Of a stretch of 64,000 nt of DNA, positions 25,529 through 38,653 are shown one piece after another. The DNA lies in NCBI GenBank assembly GCA_025062095.1, contig JANXAZ010000001.1, forward strand, positions 41,112 through 105,111. The letters are read 5' to 3'. Position 1 is the stretch's first letter. Every line of letters begins with the position of its first letter. The position numbers and the translations under genes are program-made. Below the pieces are notes generated by a model. The model was not told the origin of the DNA and ran no database searches. It was given only the letters and a program-made list of their open reading frames with translations. The DNA is from Geminicoccaceae bacterium (lineage in GTDB: Bacteria; Pseudomonadota; Alphaproteobacteria; Geminicoccales; Geminicoccaceae).

Positions 25529-25673
25529 GTTGCGATGCAGCAAAGGCGCGGCGGCGGTCGGACCGCGCTTGACGGGGGACATGGCGGCACCTACGAACAA
25601 GTGCGACCGGTTGCCTCACCGGTCGCGGGTGGAAAAGGGGATCCGCACGGGACGCAAGGCTTCCCGAGGCGAT

Positions 25674-25702
25674 AAAAAAGGGCCGGGTCCGAAGACCCGG
25701 CC
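25674..25702 (-). terminator. Rho-independent terminator with UUCG loop
   Basis: On the minus strand GGCCGGGTC-TTCG-GACCCGGCC makes a perfect nine-base-pair stem, followed after one C by TTTTTT. It ends the transcript running from carA/trxB/lysR or the candidate small RNA upstream of it. The remaining 25529-25673 between the two terminators shows nothing else. Confidence 0.88.
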
Positions 25703-25830
25703 GAGTGGATCAGGGAGGCTAACGTCTGGGAGGAAGGGATCCGGAGATCCCAGCCCGCAGGCGTCGCACCTGCGGAGCGCGGCTGCCGCCGCGCTAGCAC
25801 GGACACCCAGAGCCGCCCGTGCTGCACCGC
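25674..25830 (-). ncRNA. candidate structured small RNA ending in an intrinsic terminator
   Basis: Read on the minus strand, four perfect hairpins follow each other before the terminator: 25823-25817 with 25802-25796 (7 bp), 25795-25788 with 25783-25776 (8 bp), 25775-25769 with 25761-25755 (7 bp) and 25751-25746 with 25741-25736 (6 bp). A single-stranded stretch with two anti-Shine-Dalgarno motifs (TCCTCCC and CCTCCC) then leads to a UUCG-capped terminator. No open reading frame fits the region. It could be an independent trans-acting sRNA or a 3' UTR-derived RNA of the lysR transcript; the 5' end is not known. I do not recognise the family. Confidence 0.5.
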
Positions 25831-25916
25831 ATCAATTAGGAGCGCCGCGCCGCTTTCGCTAGTGCATCGGCGCAACAGGCCGTTGCAAAAAACGCAAGGC
25901 TCCGCTCCGAGACCCC

Positions 25917-26819
25917 TCACCAGACCGGCTGCGCCGCCACCTTCTCCAGCAGGAAGTCGCGGAACACCGCCACCCGCTTGGAATTGCGCAGCTCCTCCGG
26001 GTAGACGAAGTAGCCGGTGAAGCTCGGCCCTTCGAGCTCGGGCAGCACGCGCACGAGGTTGCCGGCGTTGGTCGCGAGGTAATCGGGCAGCGAGGCGAGC
26101 CCGAGGCCGCTCTGCACCGCGCGCAGCATGCCGTAGACGTTGTTCACCGTGAGCGCCGCCCGCCGCGGCCGCTCCTCGCCCTCCTCGCGTCCGGCGAAGA
26201 GGATCCAGTTCAAAGGCTGGGCGGCGAGATTGGGATCGTCGGAATAGGCGACGAGGCGGTGGCGATCGAGATCGGCGACCGAGCTCGGCGTCCCGTAGCG
26301 CTCGAGATAGCTCTTGGCGGCGTAGATGTGCGTGTGCACGGTCATCAGCCGGCGCTGGATGAGATCGGCCTGGGTGGGCCTTTGCATCCGCACCGCGACA
26401 TCGGCCTCGCGCATCGAGAGGTCGAGCTCGGCGTCGGTGACGATGAGCGAGATCGAGATCTCGGGATAGCGGTCGAGGAACTCGGCGAGATGCGAGGCGA
26501 GCCAGACCGTGCCCACGCCCACCGTGGTGCACACGCGCAGATGGCCCGCCGGCACCTCGCGGCTCTCGCGGAGCGCGGTCTGCGCCGCGGCCATCTTGCG
26601 CGCGATCTCGCGCGCCGCCTCGAGCAGGATGTCGCCCTGCTCGGTGAGCACGAGGCCGCGCGCGTGGCGATGGAACAGAGGCGCGCCGAGATCCTCCTCG
26701 AGCGCGCTGATCTGGCGGCTGATCGCGGATTGCGAGAGCCCCAGCCGATCGGCGGCGCGGGTGAAGCTGCCGGCCTCGGCGACGACGTGGAAGATCCGCA
26801 CCCGGTCCCAGTCGAGCAT
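25917..26819 (-). CDS. LysR-family transcriptional regulator
   Basis: A 300-residue regulator. The N-terminal winged helix-turn-helix is clear (VRIFHVVAEAGSFTRAADRL, GLSQSAISRQISALEEDL, residues about 6-45). A LysR substrate-binding domain fills residues about 90-295. The conserved alphaproteobacterial position directly behind trxB (39-base gap, same strand) suggests co-transcription with trxB or control of it. The effector is unknown. The PQQ genes next door are separated by two terminators, so regulation of that locus is possible but unsupported. Confidence 0.9.
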   Translation of the reverse strand: MLDWDRVRIFHVVAEAGSFTRAADRLGLSQSAISRQISALEEDLGAPLFHRHARGLVLTEQGDILLEAAREIARKMAAAQTALRESREVPAGHLRVCTTVGVGTVWLASHLAEFLDRYPEISISLIVTDAELDLSMREADVAVRMQRPTQADLIQRRLMTVHTHIYAAKSYLERYGTPSSVADLDRHRLVAYSDDPNLAAQPLNWILFAGREEGEERPRRAALTVNNVYGMLRAVQSGLGLASLPDYLATNAGNLVRVLPELEGPSFTGYFVYPEELRNSKRVAVFRDFLLEKVAAQPVW

Positions 26820-26858
26820 CCCCCTCGGCTTCCCACCAAAACGAACCGAACGCGCGGC

Positions 26859-27809
26859 TCAGGCCGATCCCTGCTCGGCGAGCCAGCGATCGGCCTCGAG
26901 GGCCGCCATGCACCCCGTGCCCGCCGCGGTCACCGCTTGCCGGTACCACTTGTCCTGCACGTCCCCGGCGGCGAAGACGCCCGGCACGCTCGTTCGGGTG
27001 CTTCCAGGCGCGGTGACGATATAGCCCTGTTCGTCCATGTCGAGTTGGTTCTTGAAGAGCGCCGTGGCCGGGTCGTGCCCGATGGCCACGAACAGCCCCT
27101 CGACCGCGAGCTCGCGCACCGCCCCGCTGCGCAGGTCGCGCAACCGCACGCCGGTGACCGCCCGCGGCTCCTCCGTGCCCACGATCTCCTCGACCACGTG
27201 GTTCCACACGGGCTCGATCTTGGGCTCGGCGAACAGCCGCTGCTGGAGGACTTTTTCCGCGCGCAGGCTGTCGCGCCGGTGGACGAGGAAGACCTTCGAG
27301 CACAGCCGGGCCAAAAAAAGGGCCTCTTCGACCGCCGTGTTGCCCCCGCCCACCACCGCCACCGGCTTGTTGCGGAAGAAGAACCCGTCGCAGGTCGCGC
27401 AACCCGACACCCCGAAGCCGCGGAAGCGCGCTTCGCTCGGCAGGCCCAGCCAGCGCGCCTGCGCGCCGGTGGCGATGATCAGCGCATCGCAGAAGACGCG
27501 ATCGCCGCCGTCGAGGACGATGCGGAAGGGCCGCTCGCGCAGCTCCACCGCCACGGCCACGTCCGCCACGAGCTCCGCCCCGCAGCGCCGGGCCTGTTCG
27601 GCCATCCGCTCCATGAGCTCGGGGCCCAGGATCGGCTCGGGGAAGCCCGGGAAGTTCTCGACCTCGGTGGTGATCGCGAGCTGGCCCCCGGGCTGCAGCC
27701 CCTGGATCAAAAGGGGAGCGAGATTGGCGCGGGCGGCGTAGATCGCCGCCGTGTATCCGGCGGGACCCGAGCCCAGGATCGCGAGCCGGACCCGGCGCTC
27801 CCGTCCCAT
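26859..27809 (-). CDS. trxB: thioredoxin-disulfide reductase
   Basis: A 316-residue flavoprotein that reduces thioredoxin with NADPH. FAD site [18 protein letters not shown] is at residues 13-30, the redox-active Cys137-Ala-Thr-Cys140 (SGCATCDG), the NADPH fold [13 protein letters not shown], and the C-terminal FAD motif FAAGDVQD. Length is normal. It sits 19 bases behind greA and 39 before lysR, all on the minus strand. Nothing unusual was seen. Confidence 0.96.
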   Translation of the reverse strand: MGRERRVRLAILGSGPAGYTAAIYAARANLAPLLIQGLQPGGQLAITTEVENFPGFPEPILGPELMERMAEQARRCGAELVADVAVAVELRERPFRIVLDGGDRVFCDALIIATGAQARWLGLPSEARFRGFGVSGCATCDGFFFRNKPVAVVGGGNTAVEEALFLARLCSKVFLVHRRDSLRAEKVLQQRLFAEPKIEPVWNHVVEEIVGTEEPRAVTGVRLRDLRSGAVRELAVEGLFVAIGHDPATALFKNQLDMDEQGYIVTAPGSTRTSVPGVFAAGDVQDKWYRQAVTAAGTGCMAALEADRWLAEQGSA

Positions 27810-27828
27810 CGCCTCGCGCCGTTCCCGT

Positions 27829-28305
27829 TCAGCCGTACTTGACCTCGAGGATCGTGAAGTAGCGGATCCCGCGCGGCGTGGTCACCTCCACCGACTCTCC
27901 CGCTTCCTTGCCGAGCAGGGCTTGAGCGAGGGGAGAGTTGATCGAGAGCAACCCCAGCGAGATCTCGGCCTCGTCCGGCCCGACGATCTGGTACGACACC
28001 TCTTCTTCCGTTTCTTCGTCGACCAGTCGGACCTTGGCTCCGAACATGATCTTGGAGCCGGAGAGCTTGGAGAGATCGATGACTTCCGCGCGGTTGAGCT
28101 TGTCCTCGAGCTCCATCACCCGGCCTTCGATGAACCCCTGGCGCTCGCGCGCGGCGTGGTATTCCGCGTTCTCCGAGAGGTCCCCGTGCTCGCGCGCCGC
28201 CGCGATCGCCCGGATCACCGCCGGTCGCTCGACGGTCTTGAGCCGCTTGAGCTCCGCGCTCAACCGCGCGTAACCCTCGGGCGTCATCGGTATCCGGTTC
28301 GACAT
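27829..28305 (-). CDS. greA: transcription elongation factor GreA
   Basis: A 158-residue protein of normal GreA length. It rescues backtracked RNA polymerase by stimulating transcript cleavage. The N-terminal coiled coil starts [17 protein letters not shown] and carries the acidic tip ([13 protein letters not shown]). The C-terminal FKBP-like domain includes [13 protein letters not shown] and [14 protein letters not shown]. It lies 15 bases after carB and 19 before trxB, so it is part of the carA-carB-greA-trxB run. Confidence 0.97.
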   Translation of the reverse strand: MSNRIPMTPEGYARLSAELKRLKTVERPAVIRAIAAAREHGDLSENAEYHAARERQGFIEGRVMELEDKLNRAEVIDLSKLSGSKIMFGAKVRLVDEETEEEVSYQIVGPDEAEISLGLLSINSPLAQALLGKEAGESVEVTTPRGIRYFTILEVKYG

Positions 28306-28320
28306 CCCCTGACCCGTGCG

Positions 28321-31632
<3,312 letters not shown>

Positions 31633-31650
31633 GGGCGCGGTCCTCGGGCG

Positions 31651-32811
31651 TCAGCGCGCGCGGCCTTCGACGAGGGCGCGGAAGCGGTGGAACAGATAAT
31701 GGGCGTCTTGGGGTCCGGGCGAGGCCTCGGGATGGTACTGGACGGAGAAGACCGGCCGCCCTTTGAGCCGAATGCCCTGGATCGTGCCGTCGAAGAGCGA
31801 GCGGTGGGTGACCTCGATGGTCTCCGGCAGATCCTCGTCGGCGATCGCGAAGCCGTGGTTCTGGCTCGTGATCTCCACTTTTCCGGTGGTCAGGTCCTTG
31901 ACCGGATGATTCGCCCCGTGATGGCCGAAGCGCATCTTGTAGGTCTTGGCCCCCATGGCGAGCCCGAGCATCTGATGTCCCAGGCAAATGCCCATGATCG
32001 GAACCCCGCTCTCGACGAGCTCGCGGATCACGGGCACGGCGTAAACGCCGGTGGCCGCCGGATCGCCCGGGCCGTTGGAGAGAACGACCCCGGCCGGGCG
32101 CAACGCCAGGATCTCCTCGGCCGAGGTCGTGGCGGGAACGATCGTCACCTCGAAGCCGACTGAGACGAGGGAGCGCAGGATGTTGCGCTTGACCCCGTAA
32201 TCCACGACCACCACCGGCGGCCCGCCCGGTTCGCCCGCGACGTAGCCGCGCCCCCATTGCCAGCGTCCCTCGCGCCAGATCGCGCGCTGGCGGGAGGTCA
32301 CCTCGGGGACGAGGTCCATGCCCACCAGACCCGGCCACGAGGCGGCGCGCGCTTTGAGATCCTCGATGTCCAGGCGACCCGAGGGATCGTAGGCGAGGGC
32401 CGCGTTCTGGGCGCCTTTTTCGCGCAGGATGCGGGTGATCCGCCGGGTGTCGACGCCCGCGATCGCGGCCAGACCGTGGCTTTCGAGCCAGGCGGCGAGA
32501 TGGCGCGTGGCGCGCCAGGAGGAGGGGGCGGTGATCTCGGCCCGGAGAACGAGGCCGCGGGCCACGGGGGTGGTCGATTCGAGGTCTTCTTCGTTGGTGC
32601 CGACGTTGCCGATGTGGGGGAAGGTGAAGGTGACGATCTGACCGGCGTACGACGGGTCGGTGAGGATCTCTTGGTAGCCCGTCATCGCGGTGTTAAAAAC
32701 CAGCTCACCGACGCGTACGCCCGGGGCGCCGAGCCCGAAGCCCAGGAACACGGTGCCGTCCTGGAGCGCGAGCGCGGCGGTGGCCGCGCGTCGAAGCGAA
32801 GCGTGGTCCAC
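31651..32811 (-). CDS. carA: carbamoyl-phosphate synthase small subunit (glutaminase)
   Basis: A 386-residue class I glutamine amidotransferase that feeds ammonia to CarB. The N-terminal domain includes DGTVFLGFGLGAPG and MTGYQEILTDPSYAGQIV; the glutaminase domain has the nucleophile Cys in GICLGHQMLGLA and the His of QYHPEASPGP. The start is GTG at 32811. It is the first gene of the carA-carB-greA-trxB-lysR run and is divergent from yqeY, with a likely promoter about 70 bases upstream. Confidence 0.97.
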   Translation of the reverse strand: MDHASLRRAATAALALQDGTVFLGFGLGAPGVRVGELVFNTAMTGYQEILTDPSYAGQIVTFTFPHIGNVGTNEEDLESTTPVARGLVLRAEITAPSSWRATRHLAAWLESHGLAAIAGVDTRRITRILREKGAQNAALAYDPSGRLDIEDLKARAASWPGLVGMDLVPEVTSRQRAIWREGRWQWGRGYVAGEPGGPPVVVVDYGVKRNILRSLVSVGFEVTIVPATTSAEEILALRPAGVVLSNGPGDPAATGVYAVPVIRELVESGVPIMGICLGHQMLGLAMGAKTYKMRFGHHGANHPVKDLTTGKVEITSQNHGFAIADEDLPETIEVTHRSLFDGTIQGIRLKGRPVFSVQYHPEASPGPQDAHYLFHRFRALVEGRAR

Positions 32812-32878
32812 GGGTGGCGTTCCGCTGTTGGCGGCGCGCGGGACGACCGCCGCGCCCCGCGCCGGTCAAACGGCCTGG

Positions 32879-32906
32879 GTTCTATCAGCCCGGGACCGGC
32901 CGTCAA
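32879..32906 (-). promoter_or_regulatory. likely sigma-70 promoter of carA
   Basis: On the minus strand TTGACG (32906-32901) and TAGAAC (32884-32879) are 16 bases apart, 68 bases upstream of the carA start. The boxes match the consensus at five and four of six positions. No pyrimidine-run attenuator or arginine operator was recognised behind it. Confidence 0.5.
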
Positions 32907-32987
32907 GCGAGCCGGCGCGCAGCGATCGCTTCGGCGCGTGCGCGCGTACGCCCGAGGGGCGCGTCGGGCGCGAGGAGTCCGAACGAA

Positions 32988-33443
32988 GTGTTGCGTCGAA
33001 AGCTGCAGACGGCGCTCAAGGCGGCGAGCGAGCAGGCGGACGAGCGGGCGACGGCGGTCCTGCGGCTCGTGCTCGCCGCGATCCACGAACGCGACCGCAG
33101 GGCGCGGGACGCGGGCGGGGGCGAAGCCGTGGGCGATGCCGAAATCGAAGGCCTGCTGCGGGAAATGGTCGCAGAGCGCGAGGCGGAGATCGCGCGCTGC
33201 GAGAGCCGGGCCTGGCTCGAGCGGGCCGAACAGGAGGCCCGCGAGATCGCGATCCTGCGCTCCTTCTTGCCGGCCCGCCTGGGCGAGGCCGAGATCCGCG
33301 CGGCGGTGGACGAGGCGATCCGGGCGGTGGGCGCGAGCAAGCTCAAAGACGCCGGCAAGGTGATCGGCTGGCTCAAGGAGCGCCACGACGGACGGGTCGA
33401 CTTCGCCCTCGTCCGGCGCATCTTGCGCGAACGGCTGCACTGA
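32988..33443 (+). CDS. yqeY: GatB/YqeY domain protein
   Basis: A 151-residue helical protein of the YqeY family, related to the tail of GatB; the cellular function is not established, though tRNA or amidotransferase links are suspected. The GTG at 32988 is chosen because MLRRKLQTALKAA is the usual family N-terminus and GAGGAG lies about ten bases upstream; the longer frame from 32814 is not protein-like. SFLPARLGEAEIRAAVDEAI and GKVIGWLKERHDGRVDFALV mark the C-terminal half. It precedes dnaG by 15 bases, a conserved alphaproteobacterial order. Confidence 0.92.
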   Translation: MLRRKLQTALKAASEQADERATAVLRLVLAAIHERDRRARDAGGGEAVGDAEIEGLLREMVAEREAEIARCESRAWLERAEQEAREIAILRSFLPARLGEAEIRAAVDEAIRAVGASKLKDAGKVIGWLKERHDGRVDFALVRRILRERLH

Positions 33444-33458
33444 GGCGACCGGGGTCGG

Positions 33459-35327
33459 GTGCGCGAGGTGAGCACGGCCGCCGCCGCGTCGCTCGAAGAG
33501 TTCCGCGCGCGCTTGCCGCTGGTCGAGATCGTCGGCCGCTGGGTGAAGCTCGCGCGACGCGGCCGCGAGTGGGTGGGCCTGTGTCCGTTCCACAAGGAAA
33601 AGACCCCCTCCTTCACCGTCGTCCCCGACAAAGGTTTCTACCATTGCTTCGGGTGCGGGGCGCACGGCGACGCGATCGCCTTCGTCATGGCGATCGAACG
33701 GCTCGACTTCCGCGAGGCGCTCGAGCGCTTGGAACAGCTCACCGGGATCGCCGCGCCCAGGAGCGGGGCGGGCCGGACGAACCGGCTCGATCGCGCGCTG
33801 CTCGATGCGAACGCCGCCGCCGCCTTGTGGTTCCAGGCCCGGCTCGGGGAGCCCGGGGCCGCCCGGGCGCGCGCCTATCTCGAAGGGCGCGGGCTCGACG
33901 CCGCGACGATCCGGGCCTTCGGCCTGGGCTGGGCGCCCGCCGATCGCACGGCCCTGGGCGCGGCGCTGCGCGCGCAGGGCTTCGCGGAGGAGATCCTCGT
34001 GCGGGCCGGGCTCTTGCGCGTGCCCGAAGGCGGCGGGCCGCCTTACGCGTTCTTCCGCGAGCGGGTGATCTTTCCCATCGCCGATGCGCGCGGGCGCATC
34101 CTCGGCTTCGGCGGCCGCACCCTCGAGGAGGGCCAGCCCAAGTACCTCAACACGCCCGACACCGAGCTCTTCCACAAGGGGCGGCTGCTCTACGGGCTCG
34201 ATCGCGCGGCGGTGGGCGCGCGCACGCGGGGCGTCCTCGTGGTGGTCGAGGGCTACATGGACGTGATCGCGCTCGCGCGCGCCGACCTCCCGGCGGTGGC
34301 CCCGCTCGGCACGGCGATGGGCGAAGAGCAGCTCGAGGCCTGCTGGCGGCTGGTCGAGCGGCCGATCGTCTGCCTCGACGGGGACGCCGCGGGTCTGCGC
34401 GCGGCCGAGCGGCTCGCCGAGCGCGCCGCACCGCTCCTGCGCCCCGACCGCGCGCTCGCCTTCGTCCTCCTGCCCGAAGGCGAGGACCCCGACAGCCTGG
34501 TGCGCGGCCGGGGGCCGCGGGCGTTCGCGGATCTCCTCGCCCGGGCCGAGCCGTTGGCCGATTTCCTGTGGCGGATCTGGCGCGCCGGCCCCTTCGCGCG
34601 CCTCGATTCTCCCGAGGTGCGCGCGCGCTTGCGGCACAAGCTGCGGGCGTTCGTGAAAAGCGTCGCCGATCCCGACGTGCGCGCGAGCCTGGCCGAGGAG
34701 TTCGGCCGCCGGCTCGACGCCGAGCTCGCCCGGCTGCGCGCGCCGAGGACGCGCCGAGAAGGGGCGGGGGCGCCGGGCGAGCGCCGGGTGGCGGCGAGCC
34801 AGCTCGCCGCGGCCCTCGCGGAGCGCGAGCGCTGGCGCGAGGCTCCGCTGCTCGCCCCGATCCTCGAGGATCCCGCGATCCTCGGCGAGCGCGGCAGCTT
34901 CGCCACGGTCGACGAAGAACTCGCCGAATTCGTGTTCGAAGAGCCGGGGCTCGAGCGTATCCGTCAAGAGATCCTCCATCTCTGGTCGCGCGGCGATCGT
35001 CTTGACGCCGAAGCGCTCGCGAACCATCTGGCAGCCTGCGGCTTGGCCGAGCCTTTGGCGCGGGTGCGTTCGGCGGGCGGGACCCGGGAGAGAACCGAAG
35101 CGGGCGAACACGCCCTTTCGCCGCTCGAGCGGTGGCGGGCGGCGGCGGGGCGCCTGCGTCGGCGTTTGTTGCGCGAGCGCGAACTCGAAGGGTTGCGCGC
35201 TGCCGTCGCGCCCGCCTCGCGCGAACCCGAACGACCATTGGACGGCCTCGATCGCCTGTTGAACGCGCAAGACGCGCAAGACGAGGATGGTTTCGATCGC
35301 TTCGCGCCGGAGCGAGGGCAGGGGTGA
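33459..35327 (+). CDS. dnaG: DNA primase
   Basis: A 622-residue primase making RNA primers at the replication fork. The N-terminal CHC2 zinc finger is visible (CPFHKEKTPSF and YHCFGCGAHGD, residues about 41-70). The TOPRIM catalytic core follows (VVVEGYMDVIAL near residue 265, and CLDGDAAGLRAAERL). The C-terminal part, about residues 430-620, is the helicase-binding region and is divergent. Starts are GTG at 33459 or GTG at 33468; the first is given. It is central in yqeY-dnaG-rpoD, the macromolecular synthesis operon. Confidence 0.97.
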   Translation: MREVSTAAAASLEEFRARLPLVEIVGRWVKLARRGREWVGLCPFHKEKTPSFTVVPDKGFYHCFGCGAHGDAIAFVMAIERLDFREALERLEQLTGIAAPRSGAGRTNRLDRALLDANAAAALWFQARLGEPGAARARAYLEGRGLDAATIRAFGLGWAPADRTALGAALRAQGFAEEILVRAGLLRVPEGGGPPYAFFRERVIFPIADARGRILGFGGRTLEEGQPKYLNTPDTELFHKGRLLYGLDRAAVGARTRGVLVVVEGYMDVIALARADLPAVAPLGTAMGEEQLEACWRLVERPIVCLDGDAAGLRAAERLAERAAPLLRPDRALAFVLLPEGEDPDSLVRGRGPRAFADLLARAEPLADFLWRIWRAGPFARLDSPEVRARLRHKLRAFVKSVADPDVRASLAEEFGRRLDAELARLRAPRTRREGAGAPGERRVAASQLAAALAERERWREAPLLAPILEDPAILGERGSFATVDEELAEFVFEEPGLERIRQEILHLWSRGDRLDAEALANHLAACGLAEPLARVRSAGGTRERTEAGEHALSPLERWRAAAGRLRRRLLRERELEGLRAAVAPASREPERPLDGLDRLLNAQDAQDEDGFDRFAPERGQG

Positions 35328-35423
35328 GCCTCGATGCGCAACGCGGACCCGCCGTCGCGCCGCGCGATCCCGTTCCGACCGCGAACCGCACAGCGAACCG
35401 TCGCGTCCGAGGAGACCGCTCGT

Positions 35424-37433
<2,010 letters not shown>

Positions 37434-37455
37434 AGCGCCGGAGCGGAGCGTCCGC

Positions 37456-37531
37456 GGGCCCGTAGCTCAGTGGTCAGAGCTGGCCGCTCATAACGGTCTG
37501 GTCGCAGGTTCGAATCCTGCCGGGCCCACCA
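37456..37531 (+). tRNA. tRNA-Ile2 (CAU anticodon, lysidine type)
   Basis: A 76-base cloverleaf with encoded CCA. The acceptor stem GGGCCCG pairs fully with CGGGCCC (37521-37527), the anticodon loop is CTCATAA with CAT at 37489-37491, and the T-loop is TTCGAAT. A CAU anticodon could mean Met or Ile2. The variable/anticodon region (CGGTCTGGTCGCAGG) resembles Ile2 tRNAs, and this gene follows rpoD in many alphaproteobacteria, so tRNA-Ile with a lysidine-modified wobble base is preferred. Confidence 0.92.
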
Positions 37532-38226
37532 CCGGCGCGCGCGTCGCGGGCGAGAAGGGCGGCGGCGATGCGGGGGAGGTCGAGCCGCTCCTCGAGCCGC
37601 GCGTAGACCCCGCACAACAAGAAGGCGACCTGGTTCTCGACCACCTCGCGGTCGCCGCGCGCGTTCGTCTTGAGCGGCAGCGCCTCGAAAATCGCGCGCC
37701 CGCTCGCACGGCCGAAGGCGCGCACGGGCCGCGGCGGGGCGTCCAGGTTCCGCTCCAGCCGGGCGAGGATCGCCGCCTCGATCGCCGCGAGGTCGAGCGG
37801 CACCTCCGGCGGTCCGTGCCAGCGCAAGGCGCGAGCGACCACCGGGCGGAGCCGATCGGGGCCGGCGGCGGCCTCGAATCCGGCACGCCGCAAGAGGATC
37901 TGCAGGATTTCCGCGAGATCGCCGAGCACCACGGGAAAGCTCGTCCAGCGCGAACGGCGCATCGCCGCGGCGAATTCGTCGGCGGCGAAGAGCTTGTCCC
38001 AGCTGCATCCGGCGCGCGCGCGGCAATATTCGATCGTCGACTTCTGGGCGACGAAGGCCGCCTCGCCGGCGAGGAGCTCGGCCAGTCCCTCGAGGTCGCC
38101 GCAGCGACGGTCGTCGGAACGGAACGAGCGCGCGCGTCGCCAAATGTTCTGCATTCGTTCGAGAAGTGCGGCAGCGTGTCCCAGCACGGCGGCGATCTCG
38201 CTTCGTGGCTGCGTTCTTGCGCCCAT
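37474..38226 (-). CDS. unassigned protein whose 3' end runs antisense into tRNA-Ile
   Basis: A 250-residue soluble protein of unknown function. Residues about 20-230 look genuinely coding, with helical segments such as GDLEGLAELLAGEAAFVAQK, SRWTSFPVVLGDLAEILQIL and EVVENQVAFLLCGVYARLEE. The last 18 or so residues (GRIRTCDQTVMSGQL) are the reverse translation of the tRNA gene on the other strand, because no stop codon comes earlier. The ATG at 38226 is chosen because the longer frame from 38490 is low-complexity. It is convergent with rpoD/tRNA and divergent from the symporter genes. Confidence 0.65.
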   Translation of the reverse strand: MGARTQPRSEIAAVLGHAAALLERMQNIWRRARSFRSDDRRCGDLEGLAELLAGEAAFVAQKSTIEYCRARAGCSWDKLFAADEFAAAMRRSRWTSFPVVLGDLAEILQILLRRAGFEAAAGPDRLRPVVARALRWHGPPEVPLDLAAIEAAILARLERNLDAPPRPVRAFGRASGRAIFEALPLKTNARGDREVVENQVAFLLCGVYARLEERLDLPRIAAALLARDARAGGGPGRIRTCDQTVMSGQL

Positions 38227-38379
38227 CTTACGACGGATTAGGGTTGCGGACCACCGAGACGCGGGTCGCGTCGGCGTCCGTGGCGCGCGGCAACGATCGA
38301 TCCGGGTCCGGGACGGGAGGGGCCAGAGGCGGCCGCGCGTCGGACGGGGACGTCCGGCGGCCGAATCGGGAGGTGCAGG

Positions 38380-38640
38380 ATGCAGGCAACGCCGAACATG
38401 GAGGAGTACTGGCGACGAACGCGCAACCTGATGCTCACGACGCTCGCGATCTGGGCCTTCTTCGCGTTCGTCATTCATTTCTTCGTCCATTTCCTGAACC
38501 AGTTCGTCATCGCCGGATTTCCTTTGGGATTCTACATGGCGGCTCAGGGTTCGATCGCCGTCTTCGTCGTTCTGATCTTCTGGTTCGCCTGGAAACAGAA
38601 CAAGATCGACGAAGAGTTCGGCGTCGCCGAGGAAGAGTGA
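38380..38640 (+). CDS. DUF4212 sodium/solute symporter small subunit
   Basis: An 86-residue membrane protein with two helices (MLTTLAIWAFFAFVIHFFV and GSIAVFVVLIFWFAWKQNK) and a charged C-terminus. DUF4212 proteins are the small partners of a sodium/solute symporter subfamily and are nearly always encoded directly before it, as here (13-base gap). GGGAGG precedes the ATG. It probably assembles with, or stabilises, the large subunit. Confidence 0.92.
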   Translation: MQATPNMEEYWRRTRNLMLTTLAIWAFFAFVIHFFVHFLNQFVIAGFPLGFYMAAQGSIAVFVVLIFWFAWKQNKIDEEFGVAEEE

Positions 38641-38653
38641 AGGGGAGGCGGCC

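Noticed and set aside
25491-25862. 123-residue plus-strand frame
   Set aside because: It crosses two terminators and the hairpin array, is rich in Arg/Gly/Ser and has no domain.
38227-38490. N-terminal extension of the gene at 37474
   Set aside because: The extension overlaps the DUF4212 gene antisense and is low-complexity; ATG 38226 begins the protein-like part.
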